NCBI GenBank assembly: GCA_038400315.1
Contig: CP151667.1
Span: 3,979,174 to 4,043,173 of the forward strand
DNA length: 64,000 bases
Origin: Isosphaeraceae bacterium EP7
GTDB taxonomy: Bacteria > Planctomycetota > Planctomycetia > Isosphaerales > Isosphaeraceae
Direction: 5' to 3'
In this document: positions 50,526 to 59,864 of the stretch, piece by piece
Layout: the number at the start of each line of letters is the position of its first letter
Numbering within the stretch: the stretch's first letter is position 1
Position numbers and translations under genes: made by a program
Notes under the pieces: model-generated
Told to the model about the DNA's origin: nothing
The model's database searches: none
The model's input: the letters and a program-made list of their open reading frames with translations, nothing else

Positions 50526-52793
50526 CTAACCTGCAAGCTTCGGCATGCCCGTCCTATCCCTCGCCAAACCCCGCTCGTCATCGTAGCGAGGGTCCAGGTC
50601 CGTCTTATTCAGGGACCGGGTCACGACCGTCTCGACCTTCACCGCCATGCCCGGGGCGATCGTCAGCATGCCTCGCGTCATCAGCTCATCGAGCTCGGCG
50701 ACGCGCCTGGGGACCTGGTCGTCGGCGGGCGACTCGACCACGAGCTGGTCGTGGACGAAATCCACCAGCTTGAATCCGGCCCGCCAGGCCAGCCACATGG
50801 CCATGACCGCCCCGTCGGCCGCCGGGCCCTGGAAGACGTTGTTGCGGCTGCTGGAGAAGGTCGTGTTGGCCCGCAGTCGGCCCGTGAGGGTGAACATCGG
50901 CCGGCGGCCGGCCCATCGGCGGAACGCTTCCCAGAGCGGGACGTCGGCCTGGCGGGCCGCCAGCTTGGCGGCCTGCCTCGGCTTGAGTTTGATCTCCAAG
51001 CCCTGAGCCCGCCCCCAGAAGAAGTCAATCTCCTCCGGCGAGTAGGGCCGGCCCTCGCCCCGCAGGGTGACCGGCGTCTCGTCCCGGAGCACCTTCAGCA
51101 GCATGCCCCCGAGCCAAGCCTGCGGCCGGTGAGCCTCTTGGTCCGCCGGGTCGAAGGCCTTGCCGGTGGCACGGCAGTATTCGGCCGGTGTCAGGTTCAG
51201 GGCGAGGGCCAGGGCCAGCCCGGTGTCCGTTTCGTCCTTGAGGAAGGCGTCAAGCTCCGGGCAGAGCTCGTGATAGGCATGAATCCGCCCCTCGACTTCC
51301 TCGACCGTGAGGTCCTTGCCGTAGCCTGCCTTGGCAACCTGGCGAAGTCGCTCGGCCCCCATGCCCCCGGGCCGCCCGAACGAGACGGCCTTGGCGCTGT
51401 CGCGCTCGTCCTTGGTGACGTCCTCGGGGGCCTTGCCGAGCACGGCGGCGGCGATCAGCCGGTGGACGTCCTGCCCGCCGTTGATCAACGAGGCCAGCTC
51501 GGACTTTAGGCCGAATTGATGCTCCAGGGCGTAGCCCAGAACGACCAGCTCGATCTGCGAGAAGTCGGCGTCGATGAAGACGTTCTCCTCGCCCGGCACG
51601 AAGCAGCCCCGGATGGTGTTCGAAGCGGACTTCTCGGCCTTCTCCCTCGGCAGGTTCTGGAGATTGAAGCCGCCCCCGCAGCTGGTCCGCCCCGAGGCGA
51701 CCAGATAGCCGAACTTCGGGTGCAATCGGGGCCGGTCCATCTTGCGCAGGTAGGTCGACGCGAGCTTGTCGGCGGCCTTGAACTTCGCGTAGTCGGCGAA
51801 GAACTCGCCCTCCGTGGCCAGCGAGGTCAGGTCCTCCTCGGCCGCCGAGTACTGCTCGCCCGAGGGCGTCCGGGCCATGTCGACACCCGGGTGCTCGCGG
51901 GCGAACTGGGCCAGGATCGACTGCAAGGCCTTACCGCTGCCGTGCTCGCCCACCAGATAGCCGGCCCGGCGTAGGGCCTCCTTGGCCCTGTCGCGAACGG
52001 CCTCGACGAGCCTCAATTTCTCGGCCCGGCGGCCCCGATCCACGGCGATCCCGTTGGCGTTGAGCACGTCCGTGACGATGCTGGCCCGGAGCTGGATGTG
52101 GTGCGTCAACGGGCCGAAGCGGCGGACGACGTCCCGGAGCCAGTCGGCGTCGACATAGCCCCAGACCTGATTTGCGCCCTGCAGCACCTCTGTGATCTGC
52201 CGGTTCAGCTCCCAGAATAGGTGCCAGGTCGCCAGCGGGTCGCCGGCTGCGTAGCGGAGGTAGACCTCGGGGATTTCGGCCAGGGGGCGGCCCAGGAACC
52301 GGCCGAAGCCGGTGCGGACTTCACGCCGCTCGAGATCCACGACTCCTTTGGGCAGGTCGAGGCCGAGGTGGGCCTTCACGCAGGCGTCCAGGCCGGCCTC
52401 GCCGCGTGCCGTGTGGCCGGCCGTGGCCAGCGACAGCAGCCGCTTGAGGATCATCGTGTCCCACACCTTATTTTGCTCGACCAGCTCGTAGAGATCGAGA
52501 CGGTCGCCGAGGACGGGCTGGGTGACCTTCAGGTCGAACGCGGCGCTGTGGGCGATGAAGCCTTGCCCCGCATGGGCCGCGAAGAAGGCCGGGACCTGGG
52601 CGCGGGGCACCAGGACGCCCTGGTTGCCATCGCAGGCGGCGGCCAGGACCAGGCCTGGCGTGAGGTCGGGGCGGTCTTCGTCGATCCTGGTCGTCTCGGT
52701 GTCGTAGGCGAACAGGCCGTCGAAGACGCGACCCTGGGCAGGGGTCCACTCCCGGAACGGGCATGAGTAGCGTCCCAACGTGATGTCAAACAT
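50526..52793 (-). CDS. Family A DNA polymerase with 3'-5' exonuclease, island-encoded
   Basis: 755 residues. Exonuclease motifs: AYDTETT (Exo I), AHSAAFDLK (Exo II), YAAGDPLATW (Exo III). Polymerase motifs: A, DADFSQIELV; B, KAVSFGRPGGMG; C, VHDQLVVE. It lacks the 5'-nuclease domain of host PolA. Motif B has Pro-Gly-Gly where cellular enzymes have xxYG, a variation known in some phage polymerases. It very likely copies the excised element, together with the helicase and primase encoded upstream. A 330-base repeat region separates it from them. Confidence 0.92.
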   Translation of the reverse strand: MFDITLGRYSCPFREWTPAQGRVFDGLFAYDTETTRIDEDRPDLTPGLVLAAACDGNQGVLVPRAQVPAFFAAHAGQGFIAHSAAFDLKVTQPVLGDRLDLYELVEQNKVWDTMILKRLLSLATAGHTARGEAGLDACVKAHLGLDLPKGVVDLERREVRTGFGRFLGRPLAEIPEVYLRYAAGDPLATWHLFWELNRQITEVLQGANQVWGYVDADWLRDVVRRFGPLTHHIQLRASIVTDVLNANGIAVDRGRRAEKLRLVEAVRDRAKEALRRAGYLVGEHGSGKALQSILAQFAREHPGVDMARTPSGEQYSAAEEDLTSLATEGEFFADYAKFKAADKLASTYLRKMDRPRLHPKFGYLVASGRTSCGGGFNLQNLPREKAEKSASNTIRGCFVPGEENVFIDADFSQIELVVLGYALEHQFGLKSELASLINGGQDVHRLIAAAVLGKAPEDVTKDERDSAKAVSFGRPGGMGAERLRQVAKAGYGKDLTVEEVEGRIHAYHELCPELDAFLKDETDTGLALALALNLTPAEYCRATGKAFDPADQEAHRPQAWLGGMLLKVLRDETPVTLRGEGRPYSPEEIDFFWGRAQGLEIKLKPRQAAKLAARQADVPLWEAFRRWAGRRPMFTLTGRLRANTTFSSSRNNVFQGPAADGAVMAMWLAWRAGFKLVDFVHDQLVVESPADDQVPRRVAELDELMTRGMLTIAPGMAVKVETVVTRSLNKTDLDPRYDDERGLARDRTGMPKLAG

Positions 52794-52853
52794 GGGCGAG
52801 GGTCCTTGGTTGCCTGCTCGAGAGCGATGGAGCTTGTCCGTTTCAATCCGCTG

Positions 52854-53123
52854 GGTGAACCTATCCTCGGACGAGGTTCACCTCATTTAAGGGTCGATGA
52901 CCAGAAAGTTTGCGTCGCCTCAAGGCCGAGTGGACCTGGATGTCGGATCCCCCTCGGATAGTGTTTACGGCAGGGGATGAATCCCGGAGAAGAGGTCCTG
53001 CATCTCCCTCCAAGAGAGAGGTTCACCAGGTTCACCGTCTCTCCCTAACAGAAAGCAGATGAACGGAATAAATCGGGCGAACCTCGTCTCGTTGGAGGTT
53101 CAGAGACATTCACCAGGTTCACC
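52854..53123. repeat. GGTTCACC repeat region, candidate origin or operator
   Basis: GGTGAACC (52854-52861) and GGTTCACC (52875-52882) form an inverted pair with a 13-base spacer. GGTTCACCAGGTTCACC at 53020-53036 and TTCACCAGGTTCACC at 53109-53123 are tandem direct copies; the first is also framed by GAGAGA/TCTCTC. The region is AT-richer than its surroundings and lies between polymerase and helicase genes. Iterons or repressor sites are both possible. Confidence 0.5.
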
Positions 53124-53124
53124 C

Positions 53125-54972
53125 TCAGAGCCACTCCGGATCCCCCCCGGCCGGAGGGCCTGAAGTGGCGACAGGCCCCGCTTCTCCGGCCGGTGGGGTA
53201 GGCGCCGGGGGCGATCCTGTCAACATCGGTGACTCCTCGACGAGGGCGACGGCCACATCCATCCCCCTCGGGCCGAGCGGCTGCGAGTTGCCCGCCGCAT
53301 CAGCGGCCTGATTCGGCTCTGGGCTCCCTGCCGGCTCGGCGGTGGTAAACTCGAAGAAGTAGAGCTTCTGATGGCGCTTGGCATCTCGCATACGGAGCGT
53401 GGCGGTCCCCTCCCGCTCGCCGATTGCGACTACGGTCGACCGGCCGAGCTTCGCCCCCAGGAAGGAACCGACCGCGGTCTCCTTGCCCCTCGTCGTCATG
53501 GCGGCCAGCCTGTCGCGGGCGACACCTGCATCGGCGAAGCTCGACACCCATCCGGCCGCGGGCATCCCCTTGCCCGCCAAGTCGTCGCCGACCGCCGCGA
53601 TGGCACGTGCGGGGTCTTTCGCCGCGACCTGCTCGGCCAATGCGGCCAGGGCCTGAAGGTCCTGGTCCATCGCCGCCTCGGCCTCCGTGAGGTTGCCGAG
53701 GAACTTATCGCCCAGTCCGCCGGCGTCCAGGATGCCGCCGATCGTCGCCGCCCACGCCGCGCAGCGATGCGGCCTTGCGGCCGCGGGCCGGCCCTCCTGC
53801 ACCCACCGCACCACCATTCCTGCAAGCTCGCCGAGGATCTCCAGCCGGTGAAGAGTGGCGAACTCCAGGGGATCGCCCCCGAAGCGTCTGCCCTTCGGGT
53901 CGCCCTCGTGGTGCAGGCGGATCGGCACGCCCCGCCGGATGAAGTCCGACGTGCCCGTCGTCGCGTTGCTGGTCACGGCCCAGAGGTAGGCGTTCGGCCG
54001 GCGGATCACCGTCGACTGACCGAGGATCCGGAAGGTCAGCACCGGCGACAGGGCGCTCTGCTCGAGCAAAGCCGACTCGACCGTGCCGCGCACGTTGTCG
54101 AAGAAGAATAGGCTCGACCGCATGTCGCGGATCTGCGCGCAGAGACGCTTCTCCAGCTCCTCGTCGCTGGCCAGCGGGATGCGAGCCGGCTCGTGGCCGT
54201 CGAGGATGCGGCCGATCGCCTGGACCAGGAGCGTCTTGCCCAGGCCTGGCTGGTTGGCGTCGACGAGGACCACCGGATGCGGGCGGTCGATGAAGTGATT
54301 CATCAGCATCCCGGTCAGCAACACGCCCAAGGCGTTGGCCAGGTCGGCTTCCGAGCGCCAGCAGAACTCGCCGAGCAGCCCCTTCAGGCGAGGAGGCAGC
54401 CGGTCGAGGAGCTCAGACTCCGGACCGGGTGTCGGCACCGATGAGGCGGGCTCGATCTCGTGTCCGTGGACCAGGATGCCCGAGTCGGGGTTCCAGCCCG
54501 GTCGGCAGAGCTGGAAATCCTCGTCGAAGACGGGGCGGCGGGCGTAGTGGCGGATGATGGGGAGATGCTGCCGCAGGCCTTCGTCGGCGAGCAGGGCCCC
54601 GACAAGCCTCGTCGCTGGGAGGCTCTGCCGGTCTCCTGCGCCGACGACGAAGAGATTGGTCAGGATTCCGGCAGCATGGGGCTCGGCCTTGCCCTGCGTG
54701 GCCAGCGGCATCAGCTGGGCGTGATCCCCTTGGGCGGACTCGTAGCAGATCGTGCCCTCGAAGTCATAGACCCGGCCGCTGTCCGCCAGGATGCGGCCGG
54801 CCTGGGCGAGGAAGCCGTCGACCGTCATGCCGTCGATGAGCTCGCCCCGGCCGTTGACGCCATGGATGACCGGGCGAGTTCGATCGCCGACGACCGGCCC
54901 GAGCCGGAAGGCGTGCAACGCCTTGCGGAGTTTGTCCCACAGGCTCTTGCCGGGGGAATCGGTTGTTGCCAT
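53125..54972 (-). CDS. AAA+/SF3-like replicative helicase of the island
   Basis: 615 residues from ATG 54972 (AAGGGGAAA upstream). Walker A QPGLGKT (about 243-249) after VVLVDAN, Walker B SSLFFFDN (about 283-290), a sensor-like Asn in WAVTSNATTGTSD, and an Arg-rich follow-on (FIRRGVPIRLHHEG). This order is that of plasmid and phage replication ATPases. The N-terminal 200 residues may bind DNA or the primase. The C-terminal 60 are Pro/Ala-rich. Lies 88 bases after the primase gene, same strand. Confidence 0.8.
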   Translation of the reverse strand: MATTDSPGKSLWDKLRKALHAFRLGPVVGDRTRPVIHGVNGRGELIDGMTVDGFLAQAGRILADSGRVYDFEGTICYESAQGDHAQLMPLATQGKAEPHAAGILTNLFVVGAGDRQSLPATRLVGALLADEGLRQHLPIIRHYARRPVFDEDFQLCRPGWNPDSGILVHGHEIEPASSVPTPGPESELLDRLPPRLKGLLGEFCWRSEADLANALGVLLTGMLMNHFIDRPHPVVLVDANQPGLGKTLLVQAIGRILDGHEPARIPLASDEELEKRLCAQIRDMRSSLFFFDNVRGTVESALLEQSALSPVLTFRILGQSTVIRRPNAYLWAVTSNATTGTSDFIRRGVPIRLHHEGDPKGRRFGGDPLEFATLHRLEILGELAGMVVRWVQEGRPAAARPHRCAAWAATIGGILDAGGLGDKFLGNLTEAEAAMDQDLQALAALAEQVAAKDPARAIAAVGDDLAGKGMPAAGWVSSFADAGVARDRLAAMTTRGKETAVGSFLGAKLGRSTVVAIGEREGTATLRMRDAKRHQKLYFFEFTTAEPAGSPEPNQAADAAGNSQPLGPRGMDVAVALVEESPMLTGSPPAPTPPAGEAGPVATSGPPAGGDPEWL

Positions 54973-55060
54973 GATGCAATTTCCCCTTCTTTGATGCTCC
55001 GGCGGGGGTGACTCCGGCCTCTCGAACCCTGGGCCATCCCCGCCGGACGCTCTTGCCCGA

Positions 55061-55846
55061 TCAACGCGACTTTTTTCGTGGCTTGGGCCTGGCCGCACGC
55101 ACGGGCAGCTTGACGACGGGCGTGCGACGGCTCTTCGGACGGCCTCGCGGAGCCCCGGCCCGAGGGGCGGGCTGGTAGATGAGGTCGAACAACCGCTCCA
55201 GGGTCACCTTCGAGCAGCCGCCGTAGCACTTGCCGAACTGGTCGAGGATGTCGAGCCGCGAGCCCTCTCCCCGACAGGCGGGGCAGGGCCGGACGCGGTC
55301 GTCGCCGAGCAGGACGGTCGCTATCACCTTGAATGGAGCCTTGGCAAGGCCCTCGATGAACTCGACGACACGCGCCGGATCGACCGGCTGGCCGGGGGCG
55401 AGCATCTCGACCCTGGCTCCATTCTTGGAGTTGATCGAGCCGATCGGGCGGGTCAGGGCGGTGATGCCGGGCGATTCCAGGTCGCCTGGCAAGGTGTACT
55501 GGGTCGCCTCGACGATGGCCTTCCATCGCTGCTGGGCTGGCGCCGTCTGCAGCTCAATGGGCGGGTTTAAATTGAAGACGAGGTGCAGGCCGGTGCCGCT
55601 GGCGCGAACCTCGGCGTGGCGGGCCAGCGGGTGGCGGTCCAGGACGGGCTTGATGGACTCGTGGAACGCGCGAGGCGAGTCCGCCGGCGGAAAGATGGGG
55701 TTGTTGGGAGCCAGCTTGCCCGGGTCGAGGTCGACCATGAAGCCGTTTAGCGTTGTGATGCGCTCGGCCGGCACCTGGATCATGCCGGCCGCTCCGGTGG
55801 CCCGGTCATTGTAAAGCGCCTCGCGCTGATCGTCGTTCGCTCTCAT
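55061..55846 (-). CDS. AEP-type primase with zinc finger
   Basis: 261 residues. The first catalytic motif FMVDLDPG (about 36-43) and the S-G-x-G-x-H motif RASGTGLHLVFNL (about 82-94) are typical of archaeo-eukaryotic primase-like enzymes. The region around LTRPIGSINSKNG continues the core. A zinc finger CPACRGEG...CYGGC (about 193-217) and a basic tail (RGRPKSRRTP, then KPRKKSR) follow. Shorter than most prim-pol proteins. It likely primes replication for the family A polymerase. Confidence 0.78.
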   Translation of the reverse strand: MRANDDQREALYNDRATGAAGMIQVPAERITTLNGFMVDLDPGKLAPNNPIFPPADSPRAFHESIKPVLDRHPLARHAEVRASGTGLHLVFNLNPPIELQTAPAQQRWKAIVEATQYTLPGDLESPGITALTRPIGSINSKNGARVEMLAPGQPVDPARVVEFIEGLAKAPFKVIATVLLGDDRVRPCPACRGEGSRLDILDQFGKCYGGCSKVTLERLFDLIYQPAPRAGAPRGRPKSRRTPVVKLPVRAARPKPRKKSR

Positions 55847-56360
55847 CTCCGGTTGCTCCTAATGGCGGCGAACTATGCGGAATGCCGACCTTATTTCGAT
55901 GTGCACCTGGCTTGTGATTTACGCGATGCTCGCCGGCGGCCGGGATGGGGCGACCGCGTTAGCGGAGGGCCGGGCCCGCGTCCCGACGAGCTTGGACGAC
56001 TCGTCGATTGTCAGCTCGTCTCCTGATCCACTCTGCTTATCGTTGGTGGCCCCGCCCTTCGTCACGGCGACCTTACCCGTGTTTATCGCGGCCCACTTGT
56101 CGGCCTCGCCCCGTCCTCCGTTGGGGGGGTTACTCGACCACCCGGGAGGACGGTCGGAGTGTCGCGAATCTAGGGGCGGTGCCGGCCACGCTTCGTCGGC
56201 CTCGAATTCGGCCGCTGCTGCTTCCGGCGAGCGGTAGCCGCAGCCTTCGGGACCACGCCCTGGCTGGTCTTGATTTCATGTGCGGACGGCCTTCCTTCGC
56301 GTGGGTGGCGACCTCATGAGCAAGGTCTGTAGGCAGTGCCGCTGGCCTCTTAGCTGTCGT
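55847..56360. other. Intergenic region between primase and repressor genes
   Basis: No gene supported on either strand; the 120-residue plus-strand frame has no family and shadow-like composition. It presumably contains the promoter for the primase-helicase transcript. Confidence 0.4.
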
Positions 56361-57197
56361 TCACGTTCGGATCAGCAGGATGCAGAATGCGGCGACATCA
56401 TCGAGCGCAGGGCGGGCCAGCCCACCTTCCGATCGAATTGCTTGAGCGGGCTCGAGTGAAGGAACTGGTTGTGCGGAATCGGACTCTGCTGGGGCGAGCG
56501 TCTCCGGGGTAGATTTCTTTCGCATTTGAATAGGTCGAACCGGCAATCCAGCCGGTATCGCAGGAGGGCCGACACCGAAGCAATCGAACGCAAGTTCGCG
56601 GGTCATCGGGTCCATGTCGGCCCTGGCGAGCACGAAGTCGATTCCGCTCACTCCGACCAGACGGAGGGCGACTAATTTCCCGACCAAAACCATCCTGTTA
56701 TTCACCCAGAGCTCTCGATCGGTCTCCATCAGGAGGTGATCGCCTGGAGCGACCCGCTCGCCCTCGGCCCGTACGACGGGGTCGCTCGGCTGCAAGGCGA
56801 GAAGGTAACGAGACTCGGCACGGTAGAAGGTTGCGACCGGCAGGCGAGCCCCTGTGAGCAGGGACTGATGCCGCAGAGGGTGGCCGGGAAGGATGCTGGC
56901 GGCCACGGGGACCATCCAATCCCCCCCCAAGACCTCCGGCGACACAGCCGCGGCCGTCCCTCCAATGCCCCGGAGCACAAAGTCGGCATTGACCTTGGTG
57001 TCGGCGGCGACGAGTTCGAGGAGGCGACGGCCGGGGGGCTTGTCGCCCCGGACTACCTGAGAGATTGCCGACTGCGTCACGCCCACGTCCTCCGCCATCC
57101 TTCGCTGATTACCGCCCCAGACGTCGTGGAGTGCGAGCGAAACTCGCCCGACCGGCGTCTTGGGGTCCAGAGAAATGTAGGAGGTTTTACGTGGCAT
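56361..57197 (-). CDS. XRE-type repressor with C-terminal S24-like region
   Basis: 278 residues. HTH at about 30-52 (NQRRMAEDVGVTQSAISQVV). A central beta-rich region (about 90-200: VPVAASILPGHPLRHQ; VAPGDHLLMETDRELWVNNR; VLVGKLVALRLVG) resembles the S24 fold of CI/LexA-like repressors, but no AG cleavage site or Ser-Lys pair could be fixed. Divergent from the HTH gene at 57325 with 127 bases between, so it probably controls both directions. Confidence 0.75.
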   Translation of the reverse strand: MPRKTSYISLDPKTPVGRVSLALHDVWGGNQRRMAEDVGVTQSAISQVVRGDKPPGRRLLELVAADTKVNADFVLRGIGGTAAAVSPEVLGGDWMVPVAASILPGHPLRHQSLLTGARLPVATFYRAESRYLLALQPSDPVVRAEGERVAPGDHLLMETDRELWVNNRMVLVGKLVALRLVGVSGIDFVLARADMDPMTRELAFDCFGVGPPAIPAGLPVRPIQMRKKSTPETLAPAESDSAQPVPSLEPAQAIRSEGGLARPALDDVAAFCILLIRT

Positions 57198-57203
57198 GGG
57201 AGT

Positions 57204-57221
57204 ACCAAGAGGGGTATTGGT
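57204..57221. promoter_or_regulatory. Candidate operator next to the repressor start
   Basis: ACCAA-GAGGGGTA-TTGGT is a small inverted repeat 6 bases upstream of the repressor ATG, in the divergent intergenic region. Short enough to be chance; suggested only by position. Confidence 0.3.
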
Positions 57222-57324
57222 TGTTTTGCGGAGTTGGAAAAGTTATTATCTGATTGTCGAAGTAGATTACTGGTGGAATGCTGATAAGGCAAGCAAGTTC
57301 TTGATCTTGGTGGAGGCTTGCGAC

Positions 57325-57588
57325 ATGGAGCACATCCTCGAGTCCCGACCCATCCCCGACCCCCGAACGGACGCAATCTGCCAGCGGGAGGTCGCGGCCC
57401 TGTTCGGGGTGTCGGAGCGTACCGCGTCCTTGCAGGCCAGGGCGGGCCGGCTGCGAAGCTATGAGAATGGCATCCCCAACTGCGGCCGCCGCAAGTACTC
57501 ACGACTCCTGGTCGAGCTGGAGCTCGAAGGCCGGTGGAATCGGGCAGTTCAGGTCCAGCGCGAATGCCTCGCGCGAGGCGGCGAATGA
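57325..57588 (+). CDS. Small HTH protein, possible excisionase or early regulator
   Basis: 87 residues from ATG 57325: an acidic start, then an HTH of MerR/excisionase style (ICQREVAALFGVSERTASLQ, about 19-38) and a C-terminal helix (RLLVELELEGRWNRAVQVQR). First gene opposite the repressor, the usual place of an early gene. Whether it is Xis or a regulator cannot be told. Confidence 0.6.
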   Translation: MEHILESRPIPDPRTDAICQREVAALFGVSERTASLQARAGRLRSYENGIPNCGRRKYSRLLVELELEGRWNRAVQVQRECLARGGE

Positions 57589-58129
57589 ACGCCGGGCGGG
57601 ACCCACTCGCCAGCACCGCTCCGCTACGGGGGAGCAAGGAGAACGTCGAAGCATGCGTGGGATCATCCGCCTCAGCCCCCGGGCCTATCACTCCAGCTTG
57701 GGACATCCAGTCGGCGTCCCTTTGCTCGACGAGTTGGCGACGCTTACAAAAGGCGTGTGAGTGGGAACGCCGCGTCGCCGCCCGGGCCGAGTCGGGAGGC
57801 CACGGGCGCTTTTCCGGCCTGCCGTTCATGCCCGTCGGTGCGAGCAGCTCATTCGCGGCGGCCCATTGCCGACCCGCCCAACGTCGACGGGCGAGCGTTT
57901 ACCGGGCGGCCCCTCGCCGCGAGCTGCTCGACCAGCTGGCCGCCGTCCGCGTCTCGGCTCCCCTCGAACGCTGGACGACGGTTTTGCCCCAGGCGTTCGA
58001 GGGGTCGGGGTGGCCGCCCAGCTCACCGCCGTGATGCCCTCATCCCAAATGGCTCAGTAGGCCCCAGTCGATCGAACAGCACGCAGGCCGAGCACGTCCG
58101 TCCATGAATCCGCTGTCACCCGGTGCCCC
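57589..58129. other. Region between the two small HTH genes
   Basis: 540 bases. Several overlapping plus-strand frames of 99-166 residues exist, but all have arginine-rich, shadow-like translations and no recognisable motif. Nothing else found. Confidence 0.4.
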
Positions 58130-58429
58130 ATGCTCCACAAGGACAACACCCAAGACATCGCCGCCCGGCTCGACCGCATCGAGGTTCAACTCGTCGAGAT
58201 GCGCAACCTCCTTGTGAGCCAGAGGACGCTCAAGGACTATTACTCGACCGCCGAGGTTGCTGTGGAGCTCGGCAAGGCCGAATTCACGGTACGCGAGTGG
58301 TGTCGCCATGGCCGCGTCCGGGCCGACAAGAGGCACTGCGGTCGCGGCACGTCCAAGGAATGGATGATCAATCACGACGAGTTGACCCGCATCCGCAACG
58401 AAGGCCTGCTGCCACTACGGACCAGTTAG
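58130..58429 (+). CDS. Excisionase-like HTH protein
   Basis: 99 residues: an N-terminal coiled coil (ARLDRIEVQLVEMRNLLVSQ) followed by a MerR-type winged HTH (YYSTAEVAVELGKAEFTVRE, then WCRHGRVRADK) and a conserved KEWMINHDELTRI end. This is the common excisionase/HTH_17 architecture. It converges on the integrase gene and overlaps its stop by 4 bases, supporting a role in excision. Confidence 0.75.
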   Translation: MLHKDNTQDIAARLDRIEVQLVEMRNLLVSQRTLKDYYSTAEVAVELGKAEFTVREWCRHGRVRADKRHCGRGTSKEWMINHDELTRIRNEGLLPLRTS

Positions 58430-59652
58430 CCGAGCAGTCGGCCGATGGCACTCGCGCGGTCCTTGGGGAACAGGTGCTGGTAGCGAACCCTGATCTCGGT
58501 GCTGTGCCCCATGAAGGCGTCGATCACCCGCTGATCGACCCCTTCGCTCGCCAGCAGCGACGCGAACGTATGTCGGAAGACGTGGAAGCCCCTCAGGACC
58601 TTCTCCCAACGGCTCCCTTTCAAGGCTCGCTCGAAGTAATCGTCCGCGAGCGAGACCGTGAGCGGCCTGCCGTCGGGCAGGCATAACGCCGATGCGCCGC
58701 CGGGGTGGCTGGCGAACCAGGTACTCATCACGCCGGAAAGCAACGAATTGACCTCAACATAGCGTCGCGTGAACGTCCGCGACTTGTCCTGCTTCTTCTG
58801 GCGAATCGCGACCACGCCGGCGTCGAGGTCCCAGTCCTCACGCTGCGAACGCACGATCTCCGAGCGTCTCGCCCCTGTGCAGGCGGCGACGCAGAACATC
58901 GGATGGACGAAATCGTGGGCGGCGTGGTCGCCGACGTAGCCCAAAACCTCGCGGACTTCCTCTCTCGTCAGGTAGAGTCCTTCCCAGTAGCGCCTCGCGT
59001 CCTGCTCAGCCACCCGGCCGCCGGCGATGATGGCCTCGATCTGGTCGCGGGTGCGGAAGGGTTCCTTCTCGATGCCCTTGGGGAATTCGACATCCCCGAG
59101 GGCGAAGGGGGGCGGACCGGGGAGGTGCCCGTGCTTTTGCCCCCAGGCCCAGATGATCCTCAGCGTCTTCAACTCCTTCTTAGCGGTCGCGCCATCTACC
59201 GGGCGGCCGCGGAAGAGATCCTTGCGTCGGGTCGCGACGTAGCGATTCGCGGCGGCGAGGTCCACGGCAGTGACGGGGCCCCCTCCGCCCAGGTGCCGCT
59301 TGAGGTGGACGACGTGGATGTCCTCGGTGTAGCGGGTTGAGGCGGCCTTGTTCTCGGCGGCGACCCCGGCCTGGTAGAGGTCGAAGAGTCGCCCGAGGGT
59401 GAGAGGTGCCGCGACGGGCTGGGGCTTGGCTGCCACCTTCCCGCCGGACAGGAGGAAGGCCCCGACCTCGGCATCCGGCGGCACGGTGCACCGACCGAGC
59501 GCGATGTCCCGCAGGGTCTCCTCGACCCGCCCGCAGAGGGTCATGGCGGCCCGGTCGTCCTTGAGGAGGAGGGCACGCTTGTAGGGCTTGCCGGCATGCC
59601 GGAAGCGGATGTGATAGCGTCCGCTCTTGGGATCGAAGTCATAGGATGCCAC
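58426..59652 (-). CDS. int: Tyrosine recombinase/integrase of the island
   Basis: 408 residues from GTG 59652 (GAGGAG 11 bases upstream); the open frame continues upstream without family similarity. N-terminal arm-binding part (VASYDFDPKSGRYHIRFRHA), SAM-like domain (about 95-190), and catalytic domain: Arg in ACTGARRSEIV (about 258), His-x-x-Arg in HVFRHTF (about 352-355), GH in MGHST, Tyr in VRYQHLF (about 391). All five key residues are present. Its start faces the tRNA fragment at 59865-59911, the usual layout for an integrase beside its attachment site. Confidence 0.93.
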   Translation of the reverse strand: MASYDFDPKSGRYHIRFRHAGKPYKRALLLKDDRAAMTLCGRVEETLRDIALGRCTVPPDAEVGAFLLSGGKVAAKPQPVAAPLTLGRLFDLYQAGVAAENKAASTRYTEDIHVVHLKRHLGGGGPVTAVDLAAANRYVATRRKDLFRGRPVDGATAKKELKTLRIIWAWGQKHGHLPGPPPFALGDVEFPKGIEKEPFRTRDQIEAIIAGGRVAEQDARRYWEGLYLTREEVREVLGYVGDHAAHDFVHPMFCVAACTGARRSEIVRSQREDWDLDAGVVAIRQKKQDKSRTFTRRYVEVNSLLSGVMSTWFASHPGGASALCLPDGRPLTVSLADDYFERALKGSRWEKVLRGFHVFRHTFASLLASEGVDQRVIDAFMGHSTEIRVRYQHLFPKDRASAIGRLLG

Positions 59653-59864
59653 GGCGTCCGACTCCTCGGGGGTGGGTCGCCGGATTCTACGGAACCTCCC
59701 GGTCTCGGGCAATGCGTCATGACACAATTCTGACACATCGTCGCCCGCCCAAGCCCAATCTAAGGGCGATGTGCGAAAGGGGCCGAAGCTCGAGAAAACG
59801 CCGGAATCGTGGGGAATCACACGCAATATCAACGCTATTTCAAGTCATGTCCTACGCACGACCT

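Noticed and set aside
55875-56237. 120-residue plus-strand frame with a hydrophobic start
   Set aside because: Low-complexity Ala/Ser/Arg after residue 30, no motif, and no matching neighbour or start signal.
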